This document shows positions 47,558 through 60,765 of a stretch of DNA of 64,000 nt, in pieces (position 1 is the first letter of the stretch; every line of letters starts with the position of its first letter). Under the pieces are notes generated by a model. That model was not told where the DNA came from and ran no database searches. It worked only from the letters and a program-made list of their open reading frames with translations. Origin of the DNA: Rhynochetos jubatus (taxonomy: Eukaryota; Chordata; Aves; Eurypygiformes; Rhynochetidae); contig CM050677.1 of assembly GCA_027574665.1 (NCBI GenBank), positions 2,117,273-2,181,272 of the forward strand, written 5' to 3'. Made by a program: the position numbers and the translations under genes.

Positions 47558-48973
47558 ATGCGCGGCTCGTTGAAGCGTCTGCCCGAACACGGACATCTGA
47601 AGCAGCACTGTAATGCGACCAAACAGAAAGAGTTAGGAGAGAATTTCTTGTCCCTTCTTGCTGCGCCTTTGCAGAGCACTGCGTGCCAGAGCAGCCGGAT
47701 CGCTGTGTTGCTTGCAATCTCCGGTTCCAACAGTGCCACAGTTCCTCGGCAACAGAAAGAGCTAGGAAGGAATTGCTTACGCTGTTTTCTCTCGCTGTGC
47801 TCTAGCAGTTCGTTCCCTTTTCGGCAGAGCGCGGGACCGCTTGCAAAGCTTAGAAACAAACCTCTCCCTTTTCCTCCAAAAGGGAAAGAGCTACGAGGGA
47901 ATTTCTTAGCGAAACCTTGTTTGTTTTGGCAGAGCACTGCATGCCTCTTAAGACAGAGCTCTGTATGCCCGGGAAAGTCGAAATCCACAGGGTCACCTTC
48001 TCTGTGCTAACAGGCTCGGAGAGGCTGGAATGCGCGGCTCGTTGAAGCGTCTGCCCGAACACGGACATCTGAAGCAGCACTGTAATGCGACCAAACAGAA
48101 AGAGTTAGGAGAGAATTTCTTGTCCCTTCTTGCTGCGCCTTTGCAGAGCACTGCGTGCCAGAGCAGCCGGATCGCTGTGTTGCTTGCAATCTCCAGTTCC
48201 AACAGTGCCACAGTTCCTCGGCAACAGAAAGAGCTAGGAAGGAATTGCTTGCGCTGTTTTCTCTCGCTGTGTTCTAGCAGTTCGTTCCCTTTTCGGCAGA
48301 GCGCGGGACCGCTTGCAAAGCTTAGAAACAAACCTCTCCCTTTTCCTCCAAAAGGGAAAGAGCTACGAGGGAATTTCTTAGCGAAACCTTGTTTGTTTTG
48401 GCAGAGCACTGCATGCCTCTTAAGACAGAGCTCTGTATCCCCGGGAAAGTCGAAATCCACAGGGTCACCTTCTCTGTGCTAACAGGCTCGGAGAGGCTGG
48501 AATGCGCGGCTCGTTGAAGCGTCTGCCCGAACACGGACATCTGAAGCAGCACTGTAATGCGACCAAACAGAAAGAGTTAGGAGAGAATTTCTTGTCCCTT
48601 CTTGCTGCGCCTTTGCAGAGCACTGCGTGACAGAGCAGCCGGATCGCTGTGTTGCTTGCAATCTCCAGTTCCAACAGTGCCACAGTTCCTCGGCAACAGA
48701 AAGAGCTAGGAAGGAATTGCTTGCGCTGTTTTCTCTCGCTGTGCTCTAGCAGTTCGTTCCCTTTTCGGCAGAGCGCGGGACGGCTTGCAAAGCTTAGAAA
48801 CAAACCTCTCCCTTTTCCTCCAAAAGGGAAAGAGCTACGAGGGAATTTCTTAGCGAAACCTTGTTTGTTTTGGCAGAGCACTGCATGCCTCTTAAGACAG
48901 AGCTCTGTATCCCCGGGAAAGTCGAAATCCACAGGGTCACCTTCTCTGTGCTAACAGGCTCGGAGAGGCTCGA
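47558..48973 (+). repeat. Segmental duplication copy 2 (5,189-bp offset)
   Basis: Monomers 101-103 match monomers 90-92. A private T at 48,272 in monomer 102 arose after the duplication. The CTGTGTCCCC variant of monomer 93 is found again in monomer 105 but not in 104, which marks the site of the one-monomer length change. Confidence 0.85.
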
Positions 48974-49917
48974 ATGCGCGGCTCGTTGAAGCGTCTGCCC
49001 GAACACGGACATCTGAAGCAGCACTGTAATGCGACCAAACAGAAAGAGTTAGGAGAGAATTTCTTGTCCCTTCTTGCTGCGCCTTTGCAGAGCACTGCGT
49101 GCCAGAGCAGCCGGATCGCTGTGTTGCTTGCAATCTCCAGTTCCAACAGTGCCACAGTTCCTCGGCAACAGAAAGAGCTAGGAAGGAATTGCTTGCGCTG
49201 TTTTCTCTCGCTGTGCTCTAGCAGTTCGTTCCCTTTTCGGCAGAGCGCGGGACCGCTTGCAAAGCTTAGAAACAAACCTCTCCCTTTTCCTCCAAAAGGG
49301 AAAGAGCTACGAGGGAATTTCTTAGCGAAACCTTGTTTGTTTTGGCAGAGCACTGCATGCCTCTTAAGACAGAGCTCTGTATCCCCGGGAAAGTCGAAAT
49401 CCAGGGGGTCACCTTCTCTGTGCTAACAGGCTCGGAGAGGCTCGAATGCGCGGCTCGTTGAAGCGTCTGCCCGAACACGGACATCTGAAGCAGCACTGTA
49501 ATGCGACCAAACAGAAAGAGTTAGGAGAGAATTTCTTGTCCCTTCTTGCTGCGCCTTTGCAGAGCACTGCGTGCCAGAGCAGCCGGATCGCTGTGTTGCT
49601 TGCAATCTCCAGTTCCAACAGTGCCACAGTTCCTCGGCAACAGAAAGAGCTAGGAAGGAATTGCTTGCGCTGTTTTCTCTCGCTGTGCTCTAGCAGTTCG
49701 TTCCCTTTTCGGCAGAGCGTGGGACCGCTTGCAAAGCTTAGAAACAAAGCTCTCCCTTTTCCTCCAAAAGGGAAAGAGCTACGAGGGAATTTCTTAGCGA
49801 AACCTTGTTTGTTTTGGCAGAGCACTGCATGCCTCTTAAGACAGAGCTCTGTGTCCCCGGGAAAGTCGAAATCCACAGGGTCACCTTCTCTGTGCTAACA
49901 GGCTCGGAGAGGCTCGA

Positions 49918-52900
49918 ATGCGCGGCTCGTTGAAGCGTCTGCCCGAACACGGACATCTGAAGCAGCACTGTAATGCGACCAAACAGAAAGAGTTAGGAGA
50001 GAATTTCTTGTCCCTTCTTGCTGCGCCTTTGCAGAGCACTGCGTGCCAGAGCAGCCGGATCGCTGTGTTGCTTGCAATCTCCAGTTCCAACAGTGCCACA
50101 GTTCCTCGGCAACAGAAAGAGCTAGGAAGGAATTGCTTGCGCTGTTTTCTCTCGCTGTGCTCTAGCAGTTCGTTCCCTTTTCGGCAGAGCGCGGGACCGC
50201 TTGCAAAGCTTAGAAACAAACCTCTCCCTTTTCCTCCAAAAGGGAAAGAGCTACGAGGGAATTTCTGAGTGAAACCTTGTTTGTTTTGGCAGAGCACTGC
50301 ATGCCTCTTAAGACAGAGCTCTGGATCCCCGGGAAAGTCGAAATCCACAGGGTCACCTTCTCTGTGCTAACAGGCTCGGAGAGGCTGGAATGCGCGGCTC
50401 GTTGAAGCGTCTGCCCGAACACGGACATCTGAAGCAGCACTGTAATGCGACCAAACAGAAAGAGTTAGGAGAGAATTTCTTGTCCCTTCTTGCTGCGCCC
50501 TTGCAGAGCACTGCGTGCCAGAGCAGCCGGATCGCTGTGTTGCTTGCAATCTCCAGTTCCAACAGTGCCACAGTTCCTCGGCAACAGAAAGAGCTAGGAA
50601 GGAATTGCTTGCGCTGTTTTCTCTCGCTGTGCTCTAGCAGTTCGTTCCCTTTTCGGCAGAGCGCGGGACCGCTTGCAAAGCTTAGAAACAAACCTTCCCT
50701 TTTCCTCCAAAAGGGAAAGAGCTACGAGGGAATTTCTTAGCGAAACCTTGTTTGTTTTGGCAGAGCACTGCATGCCTCTTAAGACAGAGCTCTGTATGCC
50801 CGGGAAAGTCGAAATCCACAGGGTCACCTTCTCTGTGCTAACAGGCTCGGAGAGGCTGGAATGCGCGGCTCGTTGAAGCGTCTGCCCGAACACGGACATC
50901 TGAAGCAGCACTGTAATGCGACCAAACAGAAAGAGTTAGGAGAGAATTTCTTGTCCCTTCTTGCTGCGCCCTTGCAGAGCACTGCGTGCCAGAGCAGCCG
51001 GATCGCTGTGTTGCTTGCAATCTCCAGTTCCAACAGTGCCACAGTTCCTCGGCAACAGAAAGAGCTAGGAAGGAATTGCTTGCGCTGTTTTCTCTCGCTG
51101 TGCTCTAGCAGTTCGTTCCCTTTTCGGCAGAGCGCGGGACCGCTTGCAAAGCTTAGAAACAAACCTTCCCTTTTCCTCCAAAAGGGAAAGAGCTACGAGG
51201 GAATTTCTTAGCGAAACCTTGTTTGTTTTGGCAGAGCACTGCATGCCTCTTAAGACAGAGCTCTGGATCCCCGGGAAAGTCGAAATCCACAGGGTCACCT
51301 TCTCTGTGCTAACAGGCTCGGAGAGGCTCGAATGCGCGGCTCGTTGAAGCGTCTGCCCGAACACGGACATCTGAAGCAGCACTGTAATGGAACCAAACAG
51401 AAAGAGTTAGGAGAGAATTTCTTGTCCCTTCTTGCTGCGCCTTTGCAGAGCACTGCGTGCCAGAGCAGCCGGATCGCTGTGTTGCTTGCAATCTCCAGTT
51501 CCAACAGTGCCACAGTTCCTCGGCAACAGAAAGAGCTAGGAAGGAATTGCTTACGCTGTTTTCTCTCGCTGTGCTCTAGCAGTTCGTTCCCTTTTCGGCA
51601 GAGCGCGGGACCGCTTGCAAAGCTTAGAAACAAACCTCTCCCTTTTCCTCCAAAAGGGAAAGAGCTACGAGGGAATTTCTGAGTGAAACCTTGTTTGTTT
51701 TGGCAGAGCACTGCATGCCTCTTAAGACAGAGCTCTGTATGCCCGGGAAAGTCGAAATCCACAGGGTCACCTTCTCTGTGCTAACAGGCTCGGAGAGGCT
51801 GGAATGCGCGGCTCGTTGAAGCGTCTGCCCGAACACGGACATCTGAAGCAGCACTGTAATGCGACCAAACAGAAAGAGTTAGGAGAGAATTTCTTGTCCC
51901 TTCTTGCTGCGCCCTTGCAGAGCACTGCGTGCCAGAGCAGCCGGATCGCTGTGTTGCTTGCAATCTCCAGTTCCAACAGTGCCACAGTTCCTCGGCAACA
52001 GAAAGAGCTAGGAAGGAATTGCTTGCGCTGTTTTCTCTCGCTGTGCTCTAGCAGTTCGTTCCCTTTTCGGCAGAGCGCGGGACCGCTTGCAAAGCTTAGA
52101 AACAAACCTTCCCTTTTCCTCCAAAAGGGAAAGAGCTACGAGGGAATTTCTTAGCGAAACCTTGTTTGTTTTGGCAGAGCACTGCATGCCTCTTAAGACA
52201 GAGCTCTGTATGCCCGGGAAAGTCGAAATCCACAGGGTCACCTTCTCTGTGCTAACAGGCTCGGAGAGGCTGGAATGCGCGGCTCGTTGAAGCGTCTGCC
52301 CGAACACGGACATCTGAAGCAGCACTGTAATGCGACCAAACAGAAAGAGTTAGGAGAGAATTTCTTGTCCCTTCTTGCTGCGCCCTTGCAGAGCACTGCG
52401 TGCCAGAGCAGCCGGATCGCTGTGTTGCTTGCAATCTCCAGTTCCAACAGTGCCACAGTTCCTCGGCAACAGAAAGAGCTAGGAAGGAATTGCTTGCGCT
52501 GTTTTCTCTCGCTGTGCTCTAGCAGTTCGTTCCCTTTTCGGCAGAGCGCGGGACCGCTTGCAAAGCTTAGAAACAAACCTTCCCTTTTCCTCCAAAAGGG
52601 AAAGAGCTACGAGGGAATTTCTTAGCGAAACCTTGTTTGTTTTGGCAGAGCACTGCATGCCTCTTAAGACAGAGCTCTGGATCCCCGGGAAAGTCGAAAT
52701 CCACAGGGTCACCTTCTCTGTGCTAACAGGCTCGGAGAGGCTGGAATGCGCGGCTCGTTGAAGCGTCTGCCCGAACACGGACATCTGAAGCAGCACTGTA
52801 ATGCGACCAAACAGAAAGAGTTAGGAGAGAATTTCTTGTCCCTTCTTGCTGCGCCTTTGCAGAGCACTGCGTGCCAGAGCAGCCGGATCGCTGTGTTGCT

Positions 52901-55900
52901 TGCAATCTCCAGTTCCAACAGTGCCACAGTTCCTCGGCAACAGAAAGAGCTAGGAAGGAATTGCTTGCGCTGTTTTCTCTCGCTGTGCTCTAGCAGTTCG
53001 TTCCCTTTTCGGCAGAGCGCGGGACCGCTTGCAAAGCTTAGAAACAAACCTCTCCCTTTTCCTCCAAAAGGGAAAGAGCTACGAGGGAATTTCTGAGTGA
53101 AACCTTGTTTGTTTTGGCAGAGCACTGCATGCCTCTTAAGACAGAGCTCTGTATGCCCGGGAAAGTCGAAATCCACAGGGTCACCTTCTCTGTGCTAACA
53201 GGCTCGGAGAGGCTCGAATGCGCGGCTCGTTGAAGCGTCTGCCCGAACACGGACATCTGAAGCAGCACTGTAATGCGAGCAAACAGAAAGAGTTAGGAGA
53301 GACTTTCTTGTCCCTTCTTGCTGCGCCTTTGCAGAGCACTGCGTGCCAGAGCAGCCGGATCGCTGTGTTGCTTGCAATCTCCAGTTCCAACAGTGCCACA
53401 GTTCCTCGGCAACAGAAAGAGCTAGGAAGGAATTGCTTGCGCTGTTTTCTCTCGCTGTGCTCTAGCAGTTCGTTCCCTTTTCGGCAGAGCGCGGGACTGC
53501 TTGCAAAGCTTAGAAACAAACCTCTCCCTTTTCCTCCAAAAGGGAAAGAGCTACGAGGGAATTTCTTAGCGAAACCTTGTTTGTTTTGGCAGAGCACTGC
53601 ATGCCTCTTAAGACAGAGCTCTGTATGCCCGGGAAAGTCGAAATCCACAGGGTCACCTTCTCTGTGCTAACAGGCTCGGAGAGGCTGGAATGCGCGGCTC
53701 GTTGAAGCGTCTGCCCGAACACGGACATCTGAAGCAGCACTGTAATGCGACCAAACAGAAAGAGTTAGGAGAGAATTTCTTGTCCCTTCTTGCTGCGCCC
53801 TTGCAGAGCACTGCGTGCCAGAGCAGCCGGATCGCTGTGTTGCTTGCAATCTCCAGTTCCAACAGTGCCACAGTTCCTCGGCAACAGAAAGAGCTAGGAA
53901 GGAATTGCTTGCGCTGTTTTCTCTCGCTGTGCTCTAGCAGTTCGTTCCCTTTTCGGCAGAGCGCGGGACCGCTTGCAAAGCTTAGAAACAAACCTTCCCT
54001 TTTCCTCCAAAAGGGAAAGAGCTACGAGGGAATTTCTTAGCGAAACCTTGTTTGTTTTGGCAGAGCACTGCATGCCTCTTAAGACAGAGCTCTGTATGCC
54101 CGGGAAAGTCGAAATCCACAGGGTCACCTTCTCTGTGCTAACAGGCTCGGAGAGGCTCGAATGCGCGGCTCGTTGAAGCGTCTGCCCGAACACGGACATC
54201 TGAAGCAGCACTGTAATGCGACCAAACAGAAAGAGTTAGGAGAGAATTTCTTGTCCCTTCTTGCTGCGCCCTTGCAGAGCACTGCGTGCCAGAGCAGCCG
54301 GATCGCTGTGTTGCTTGCAATCTCCAGTTCCAACAGTGCCACAGTTCCTCGGCAACAGAAAGAGCTAGGAAGGAATTGCTTGCGCTGTTTTCTCTCGCTG
54401 TGCTCTAGCAGTTCGTTCCCTTTTCGGCAGAGCGCGGGACCGCTTGCAAAGCTTAGAAACAAACCTTCCCTTTTCCTCCAAAAGGGAAAGAGCTACGAGG
54501 GAATTTCTTAGCGAAACCTTGTTTGTTTTGGCAGAGCACTGCATGCCTCTTAAGACAGAGCTCTGGATCCCCGCGAAAGTCGAAATCCACAGGGTCACCT
54601 TCTCTGTGCTAACAGGCTCGGAGAGGCTCGAATGCGCGGCTCGTTGAAGCGTCTGCCCGAACACGGACATCTGAAGCAGCACTGTAATGCGAGCAAACAG
54701 AAAGAGTTAGGAGAGACTTTCTTGTCCCTTCTTGCTGCGCCTTTGCAGAGCACTGCGTGCCAGAGCAGCCGGATCGCTGTGTTGCTTGCAATCTCCAGTT
54801 CCAACAGTGCCACAGTTCCTCGGCAACAGAAAGAGCTAGGAAGGAATTGCTTGCGCTGTTTTCTCTCGCTGTGCTCTAGCAGTTCGTTCCCTTTTCGGCA
54901 GAGCGCGGGACTGCTTGCAAAGCTTAGAAACAAACCTCTCCCTTTTCCTCCAAAAGGGAAAGAGCTACGAGGGAATTTCTTAGCGAAACCTTGTTTGTTT
55001 TGGCAGAGCACTGCATGCCTCTTAAGACAGAGCTCTGTATCCCCGGGAAAGTCGAAATCCACAGGGTCACCTTCTCTGTGCTAACAGGCTCGGAGAGGCT
55101 GGAATGCGCGGCTCGTTGAAGCGTCTGCCCGAACACGGACATCTGAAGCAGCACTGTAATGCGACCAAACAGAAAGAGTTAGGAGAGAATTTCTTGTCCC
55201 TTCTTGCTGCGCCCTTGCAGAGCACTGCGTGCCAGAGCAGCCGGATCGCTGTGTTGCTTGCAATCTCCAGTTCCAACAGTGCCACAGTTCCTCGGCAACA
55301 GAAAGAGCTAGGAAGGAATTGCTTGCGCTGTTTTCTCTCGCTGTGCTCTAGCAGTTCGTTCCCTTTTCGGCAGAGCGCGGGACCGCTTGCAAAGCTTAGA
55401 AACAAACCTTCCCTTTTCCTCCAAAAGGGAAAGAGCTACGAGGGAATTTCTTAGCGAAACCTTGTTTGTTTTGGCAGAGCACTGCATGCCTCTTAAGACA
55501 GAGCTCTGTATGCCCGGGAAAGTCGAAATCCACAGGGTCACCTTCTCTGTGCTAACAGGCTCGGAGAGGCTGGAATGCGCGGCTCGTTGAAGCGTCTGCC
55601 CGAACACGGACATCTGAAGCAGCACTGTAATGCGACCAAACAGAAAGAGTTAGGAGAGAATTTCTTGTCCCTTCTTGCTGCGCCCTTGCAGAGCACTGCG
55701 TGCCAGAGCAGCCGGATCGCTGTGTTGCTTGCAATCTCCAGTTCCAACAGTGCCACAGTTCCTCGGCAACAGAAAGAGCTAGGAAGGAATTGCTTGCGCT
55801 GTTTTCTCTCGCTGTGCTCTAGCAGTTCGTTCCCTTTTCGGCAGAGCGCGGGACCGCTTGCAAAGCTTAGAAACAAACCTTCCCTTTTCCTCCAAAAGGG

Positions 55901-56045
55901 AAAGAGCTACGAGGGAATTTCTTAGCGAAACCTTGTTTGTTTTGGCAGAGCACTGCATGCCTCTTAAGACAGAGCTCTGGATCCCCGCGAAAGTCGAAAT
56001 CCACAGGGTCACCTTCTCTGTGCTAACAGGCTCGGAGAGGCTCGA
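49918..56045 (+). repeat. 1,414-bp trimer higher-order repeat
   Basis: The pattern is one 472-bp monomer followed by two 471-bp monomers, 1,414 bp in all. It occurs at 49,918-51,331, 51,332-52,745, 53,218-54,631 and 54,632-56,045, with one extra 472-bp monomer at 52,746-53,217. In the first two units the leading monomer carries TGAGTG; in the last two it carries GAGCAAACAG, GAGACTTTC and GGGACTGC. In each unit the first 471-bp copy has TGCCCGGG and the second has CTGGATCCCC. An earlier incomplete version lies at 44,257-46,613. Confidence 0.85.
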
Positions 56046-58877
56046 ATGCGCGGCTCGTTGAAGCGTCTGCCCGAACACGGACATCTGAAGCAGCACTGTA
56101 ATGCGACCAAACAGAAAGAGTTAGGAGAGAATTTCTTGTCCCTTCTTGCTGCGCCTTTGCAGAGCACTGCGTGCCAGAGCAGCCGGATCGCTGTGTTGCT
56201 TGCAATCTCCAGTTCCAACAGTGCCACAGTTCCTCGGCAACAGAAAGAGCTAGGAAGGAATTGCTTGCGCTGTTTTCTCTCGCTGTGCTCTAGCAGTTCG
56301 TTCCCTTTTCGGCAGAGCGCGGGAACGCTTGCAAAGCTTAGAAACAAACCTCTCCCTTTTCCTCCAAAAGGGAAAGAGCTACGAGGGAATTTCTTAGCGA
56401 AACCTTGTTTGTTTTGGCAGAGCACTGCATGCCTCTTAAGACAGAGCTCTGTATCCCCGGGAAAGTCGAAATCCACAGGGTCACCTTCTCTGTGCTAACA
56501 GGCTCGGAGAGGCTCGAATGCGCGGCTCGTTGAAGCGTCTGCCCGAACACGGACATCTGAAGCAGCACTGTAATGCGACCAAACAGAAAGAGTTAGGAGA
56601 GAATTTCTTGTCCCTTCTTGCTGCGCCCTTGCAGAGCACTGCGTGCCAGAGCAGCCGGATCGCTGTGTTGCTTGCAATCTCCAGTTCCAACAGTGCCACA
56701 GTTCCTCGGCAACAGAAAGAGCTAGGAAGGAATTGCTTACGCTGTTTTCTCTCGCTGTGCTCTAGCAGTTCGTTCCCTTTTCGGCAGAGCGCGGGACCGC
56801 CTGCAAAGCTTAGAAACAAACCTCTCCCTTTTCCTCCAAAAGGGAAAGAGCTACGAGGGAATTTCTTAGCGAAACCTTGTTTGTTTTGGCAGAGCACTGC
56901 ATGCCTCTTAAGACAGAGCTCTGTATCCCCGGGAAAGTCGAAATCCACAGGGTCACCTTCTCTGTGCTAACAGGCTCGGAGAGGCTCGAATGCGCGGCTC
57001 GTTGAAGCGTCTGCCCGAACACGGACATCTGAAGCAGCACTGTAATGCGACCAAACAGAAAGAGTTAGGAGAGAATTTCTTGTCCCTTCTTGCTGCGCCC
57101 TTGCAGAGCACTGCGTGCCAGAGCAGCCGGATCGCTGTGTTGCTTGCAATCTCCAGTTCCAACAGTGCCACAGTTCCTCGGCAACAGAAAGAGCTAGGAA
57201 GGAATTGCTTGCGCTGTTTTCTCTCGCTGTGCTCTAGCAGTTCGTTCCCTTTTCGGCAGAGCGCGGGACCGCTTGCAAAGCTTAGAAACAAAGCTCTCCC
57301 TTTTCCTCCAAAAGGGAAAGAGCTACGAGGGAATTTCTTAGCGAAACCTTGTTTGTTTTGGCAGAGCACTGCATGCCTCTTAAGACAGAGCTCTGTATCC
57401 CCGGGAAAGTCGAAATCCACACGGTCACCTTCTCTGTGCTAACAGGCTCGGAGAGGCTGGAATGCGCGGCTCGTTGAAGCGTCTGCCCGAACACGGACAT
57501 CTGAAGCAGCACTGTAATGCGACCAAACAGAAAGAGTTAGGAGAGAATTTCTTGTCCCTTCTTGCTGCGTCTTTGCAGAGCACTGCGTGCCAGAGCAGCC
57601 GGATCGCTGTGTTGCTTGCAATCTCCAGTTCCAACAGTGCCACAGTTCCTCGGCAACAGAAAGAGCTAGGAAGGAATTGCTTGCGCTGTTTTCTCTCGCT
57701 GTGCTCTAGCAGTTCGTTCCCTTTTCGGCAGAGCGCGGGACCGCTTGCAAAGCTTAGAAACAAACCTCTCCCTTTTCCTCCAAAAGGGAAAGAGCTACGA
57801 GGGAATTTCTGAGTGAAACCTTGTTTGTTTTGGCAGAGCACTGCATGCCTCTTAAGACAGAGCTCTGTATCCCCGGGAAAGTCGAAATCCACAGGGTCAC
57901 CTTCTCTGTGCTAACAGGCTCGGAGAGGCTCGAATGCGCGGCTCGTTGAAGCGTCTGCCCGAACACGGACATCTAAAGCAGCACTGTAATGCGACCAAAC
58001 AGAAAGAGTTAGGAGAGAATTTCTTGTCCCTTCTTGCTGCGCCTTTGCAGAGCACTGCGTGCCAGAGCAGCCGGATCGCTGTGTTGCTTGCAATCTCCAG
58101 TTCCAACAGTGCCACAGTTCCTCGGCAACAGAAAGAGCTAGGAAGGAATTGCTTGCGCTGTTTTCTCTCGCTGTGCTCTAGCAGTTCGTTCCCTTTTCGG
58201 CAGAGCGCGGGACCGCTTGCAAAGCTTAGAAACAAACCTCTCCCTTTTCCTCCAAAAGGGAAAGAGCTACGAGGGAATTTCTTAGCGAAACCTTGTTTGT
58301 TTTGGCAGAGCACTGCATGCCTCTTAAGACAGAGCTCTGTATGCCCGGGAAAGTCGAAATCCACAGGGTCACCTTCTCTGTGCTAACAGGCTCGGAGAGG
58401 CTGGAATGCGCGGCTCGTTGAAGCGTCTGCCCGAACACGGACATCTGAAGCAGCACTGTAATGCGACCAAACAGAAAGAGTTAGGAGAGAATTTCTTGTC
58501 CCTTCTTGCTGCGCCCTTGCAGAGCACTGCGTGCCAGAGCAGCCGGATCGCTGTGTTGCTTGCAATCTCCAGTTCCAACAGTGCCACAGTTCCTCGGCAA
58601 CAGAAAGAGCTAGGAAGGAATTGCTTACGCTGTTTTCTCTCGCTGTGCTCTAGCAGTTCGTTCCCTTTTCGGCAGAGCGCGGGACCGCTTGCAAAGCTTA
58701 GAAACAAACCTCTCCCTTTTCCTCCAAAAGGGAAAGAGCTACGAGGGAATTTCTTAGCGAAACCTTGTTTGTTTTGGCAGAGCACTGCATGCCTCTTAAG
58801 ACAGAGCTCTGTATGCCCGGGAAAGTCGAAATCCACAGGGTCACCTTCTCTGTGCTAACAGGCTCGGAGAGGCTGGA

Positions 58878-60765
58878 ATGCGCGGCTCGTTGAAGCGTCT
58901 GCCCGAACACGGACATCTGAAGCAGCACTGTAATGCGACCAAACAGAAAGAGTTAGGAGAGAATTTCTTGTCCCTTCTTGCTGCGCCTTTGCAGAGCACT
59001 GCGTGCCAGAGCAGCCGGATCGCTGTGTTGCTTGCAATCTCCAGTTCCAACAGTGCCACAGTTCCTCGGCAACAGAAAGAGCTAGGAAGGAATTGCTTGC
59101 GCTGTTTTCTCTCGCTGTGCTCTAGCAGTTCGTTCCCTTTTCGGCAGAGCGCGGGACCGCTTGCAAAGCTTAGAAACAAACCTCTCCCTTTTCCTCCAAA
59201 AGGGAAAGAGCTACGAGGGAATTTCTTAGCGAAACCTTGTTTGTTTTGGCAGAGCACTGCATGCCTCTTAAGACAGAGCTCTGTATGCCCGGGAAAGTCG
59301 AAATCCACAGGGTCACCTTCTCTGTGCTAACAGGCTCGGAGAGGCTGGAATGCGCGGCTCGTTGAAGCGTCTGCCCGAACACGGACATCTGAAGCAGCAC
59401 TGTAATGCGACCAAACAGAAAGAGTTAGGAGAGAATTTCTTGTCCCTTCTTGCTGTGCCTTTGCAGAGCACTGCGTGCCAGAGCAGCCGGATCGCTGTGT
59501 TGCTTGCAATCTCCAGTTCCAACAGTGCCACAGTTCCTCGGCAACAGAAAGAGCTAGGAAGGAATTGCTTGCGCTGTTTTCTCTCGCTGTGCTCTAGCAG
59601 TTCGTTCCCTTTTCGGCAGAGCGCGGGACCGCTTGCAAAGCTTAGAAACAAACCTCTCCCTTTTCCTCCAAAAGGGAGAGAGCTACGAGGGAATTTCTTA
59701 GCGAAACCTTGTTTGTTTTGGCAGAGCACTGCATGCCTCTTAAGACAGAGCTCTGTATCCCCGGGAAAGTCGAAATCCACAGGGTCACCTTCTCTGTGCT
59801 AACAGGCTCGGAGAGGCTCGAATGCGCGGCTCGTTGAAGCGTCTGCCCGAACACGGACATCTGAAGCAGCACTGTAATGCGAGCAAACAGAAAGAGTTAG
59901 GAGAGAATTTCTTGTCCCTTCTTGCTGCGCCTTTGCAGAGCACTGCGTGCCAGAGCAGCCGGACCGCTGTGTTGCTTGCAATCTCCACTTCCAACAGTGC
60001 CACAGTTCCTCGGCAACAGAAAGAGCTAGGAAGGAATTGCTTGCGCTGTTTTCTCTCGCTGTGCTCTAGCAGTTCGTTCCCTTTTCGGCAGAGCGCGGGA
60101 ACGCTTGCAAAGCTTAGAAACAAAGCTCTCCCTTTTCCTCCAAAAGGGAAAGAGCTACGAGGGAATTTCTTAGCGAAACCTTGTTTGTTTTGGCAGAGCA
60201 CTGCATGCCTCTTAAGACAGAGCTCTGTATCCCCGGGAAAGTCGAAATCCACAGGGTCACCTTCTCTGTGCTAACAGGCTCGGAGAGGCTGGAATGCGCG
60301 GCTCGTTGAAGCGTCTGCCCGAACACGGACATCTGAAGCAGCACTGTAATGCGACCAAACAGAAAGAGTTAGGAGAGAATTTCTTGTCCCTTCTTGCTGC
60401 GCCCTTGCAGAGCACTGCGTGCCAGAGCAGCCGGATCGCTGTGTTGCTTGCAATCTCCAGTTCCAACAGTGCCACAGTTCCTCGGCAACAGAAAGAGCTA
60501 GGAAGGAATTGCTTACGCTGTTTTCTCTCGCTGTGCTCTAGCAGTTCGTTCCCTTTTCGGCAGAGCGCGGGACCGCCTGCAAAGCTTAGAAACAAACCTC
60601 TCCCTTTTCCTCCAAAAGGGAAAGAGCTACGAGGGAATTTCTTAGCGAAACCTTGTTTGTTTTGGCAGAGCACTGCATGCCTCTTAAGACAGAGCTCTGT
60701 ATCCCCGGGAAAGTCGAAATCCACAGGGTCACCTTCTCTGTGCTAACAGGCTCGGAGAGGCTGGA
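58878..60765 (+). repeat. Segmental duplication copy 1 (2,360-bp offset)
   Basis: Monomers 125-128 match monomers 130-133. The diagnostic mark is GCTGTGCCT in monomers 126 and 131 (T at 59,456 and 61,816), together with GGGAGAG. The next monomer in each copy combines GAGCAAACAG, GGACCGC, CCACTTCC, GGGAACGC and AAAGCTC. The offset is exactly five monomers. Confidence 0.85.

Larger units (their letters stand above)
42369..56045 (+). repeat. Domain III: block rich in 471-bp monomers
   Basis: This part covers monomers 90 to 118. Eleven of the thirteen 471-bp copies in the window lie here. Six of the eleven TGAGTG copies are here too. Units of one TGAGTG or GAGACTTTC monomer followed by two 471-bp monomers repeat every 1,414 bp in the second half. 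A longer duplication (offset 5,189 then 5,661 bp) relates the first and second halves of the domain. Confidence 0.75.
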
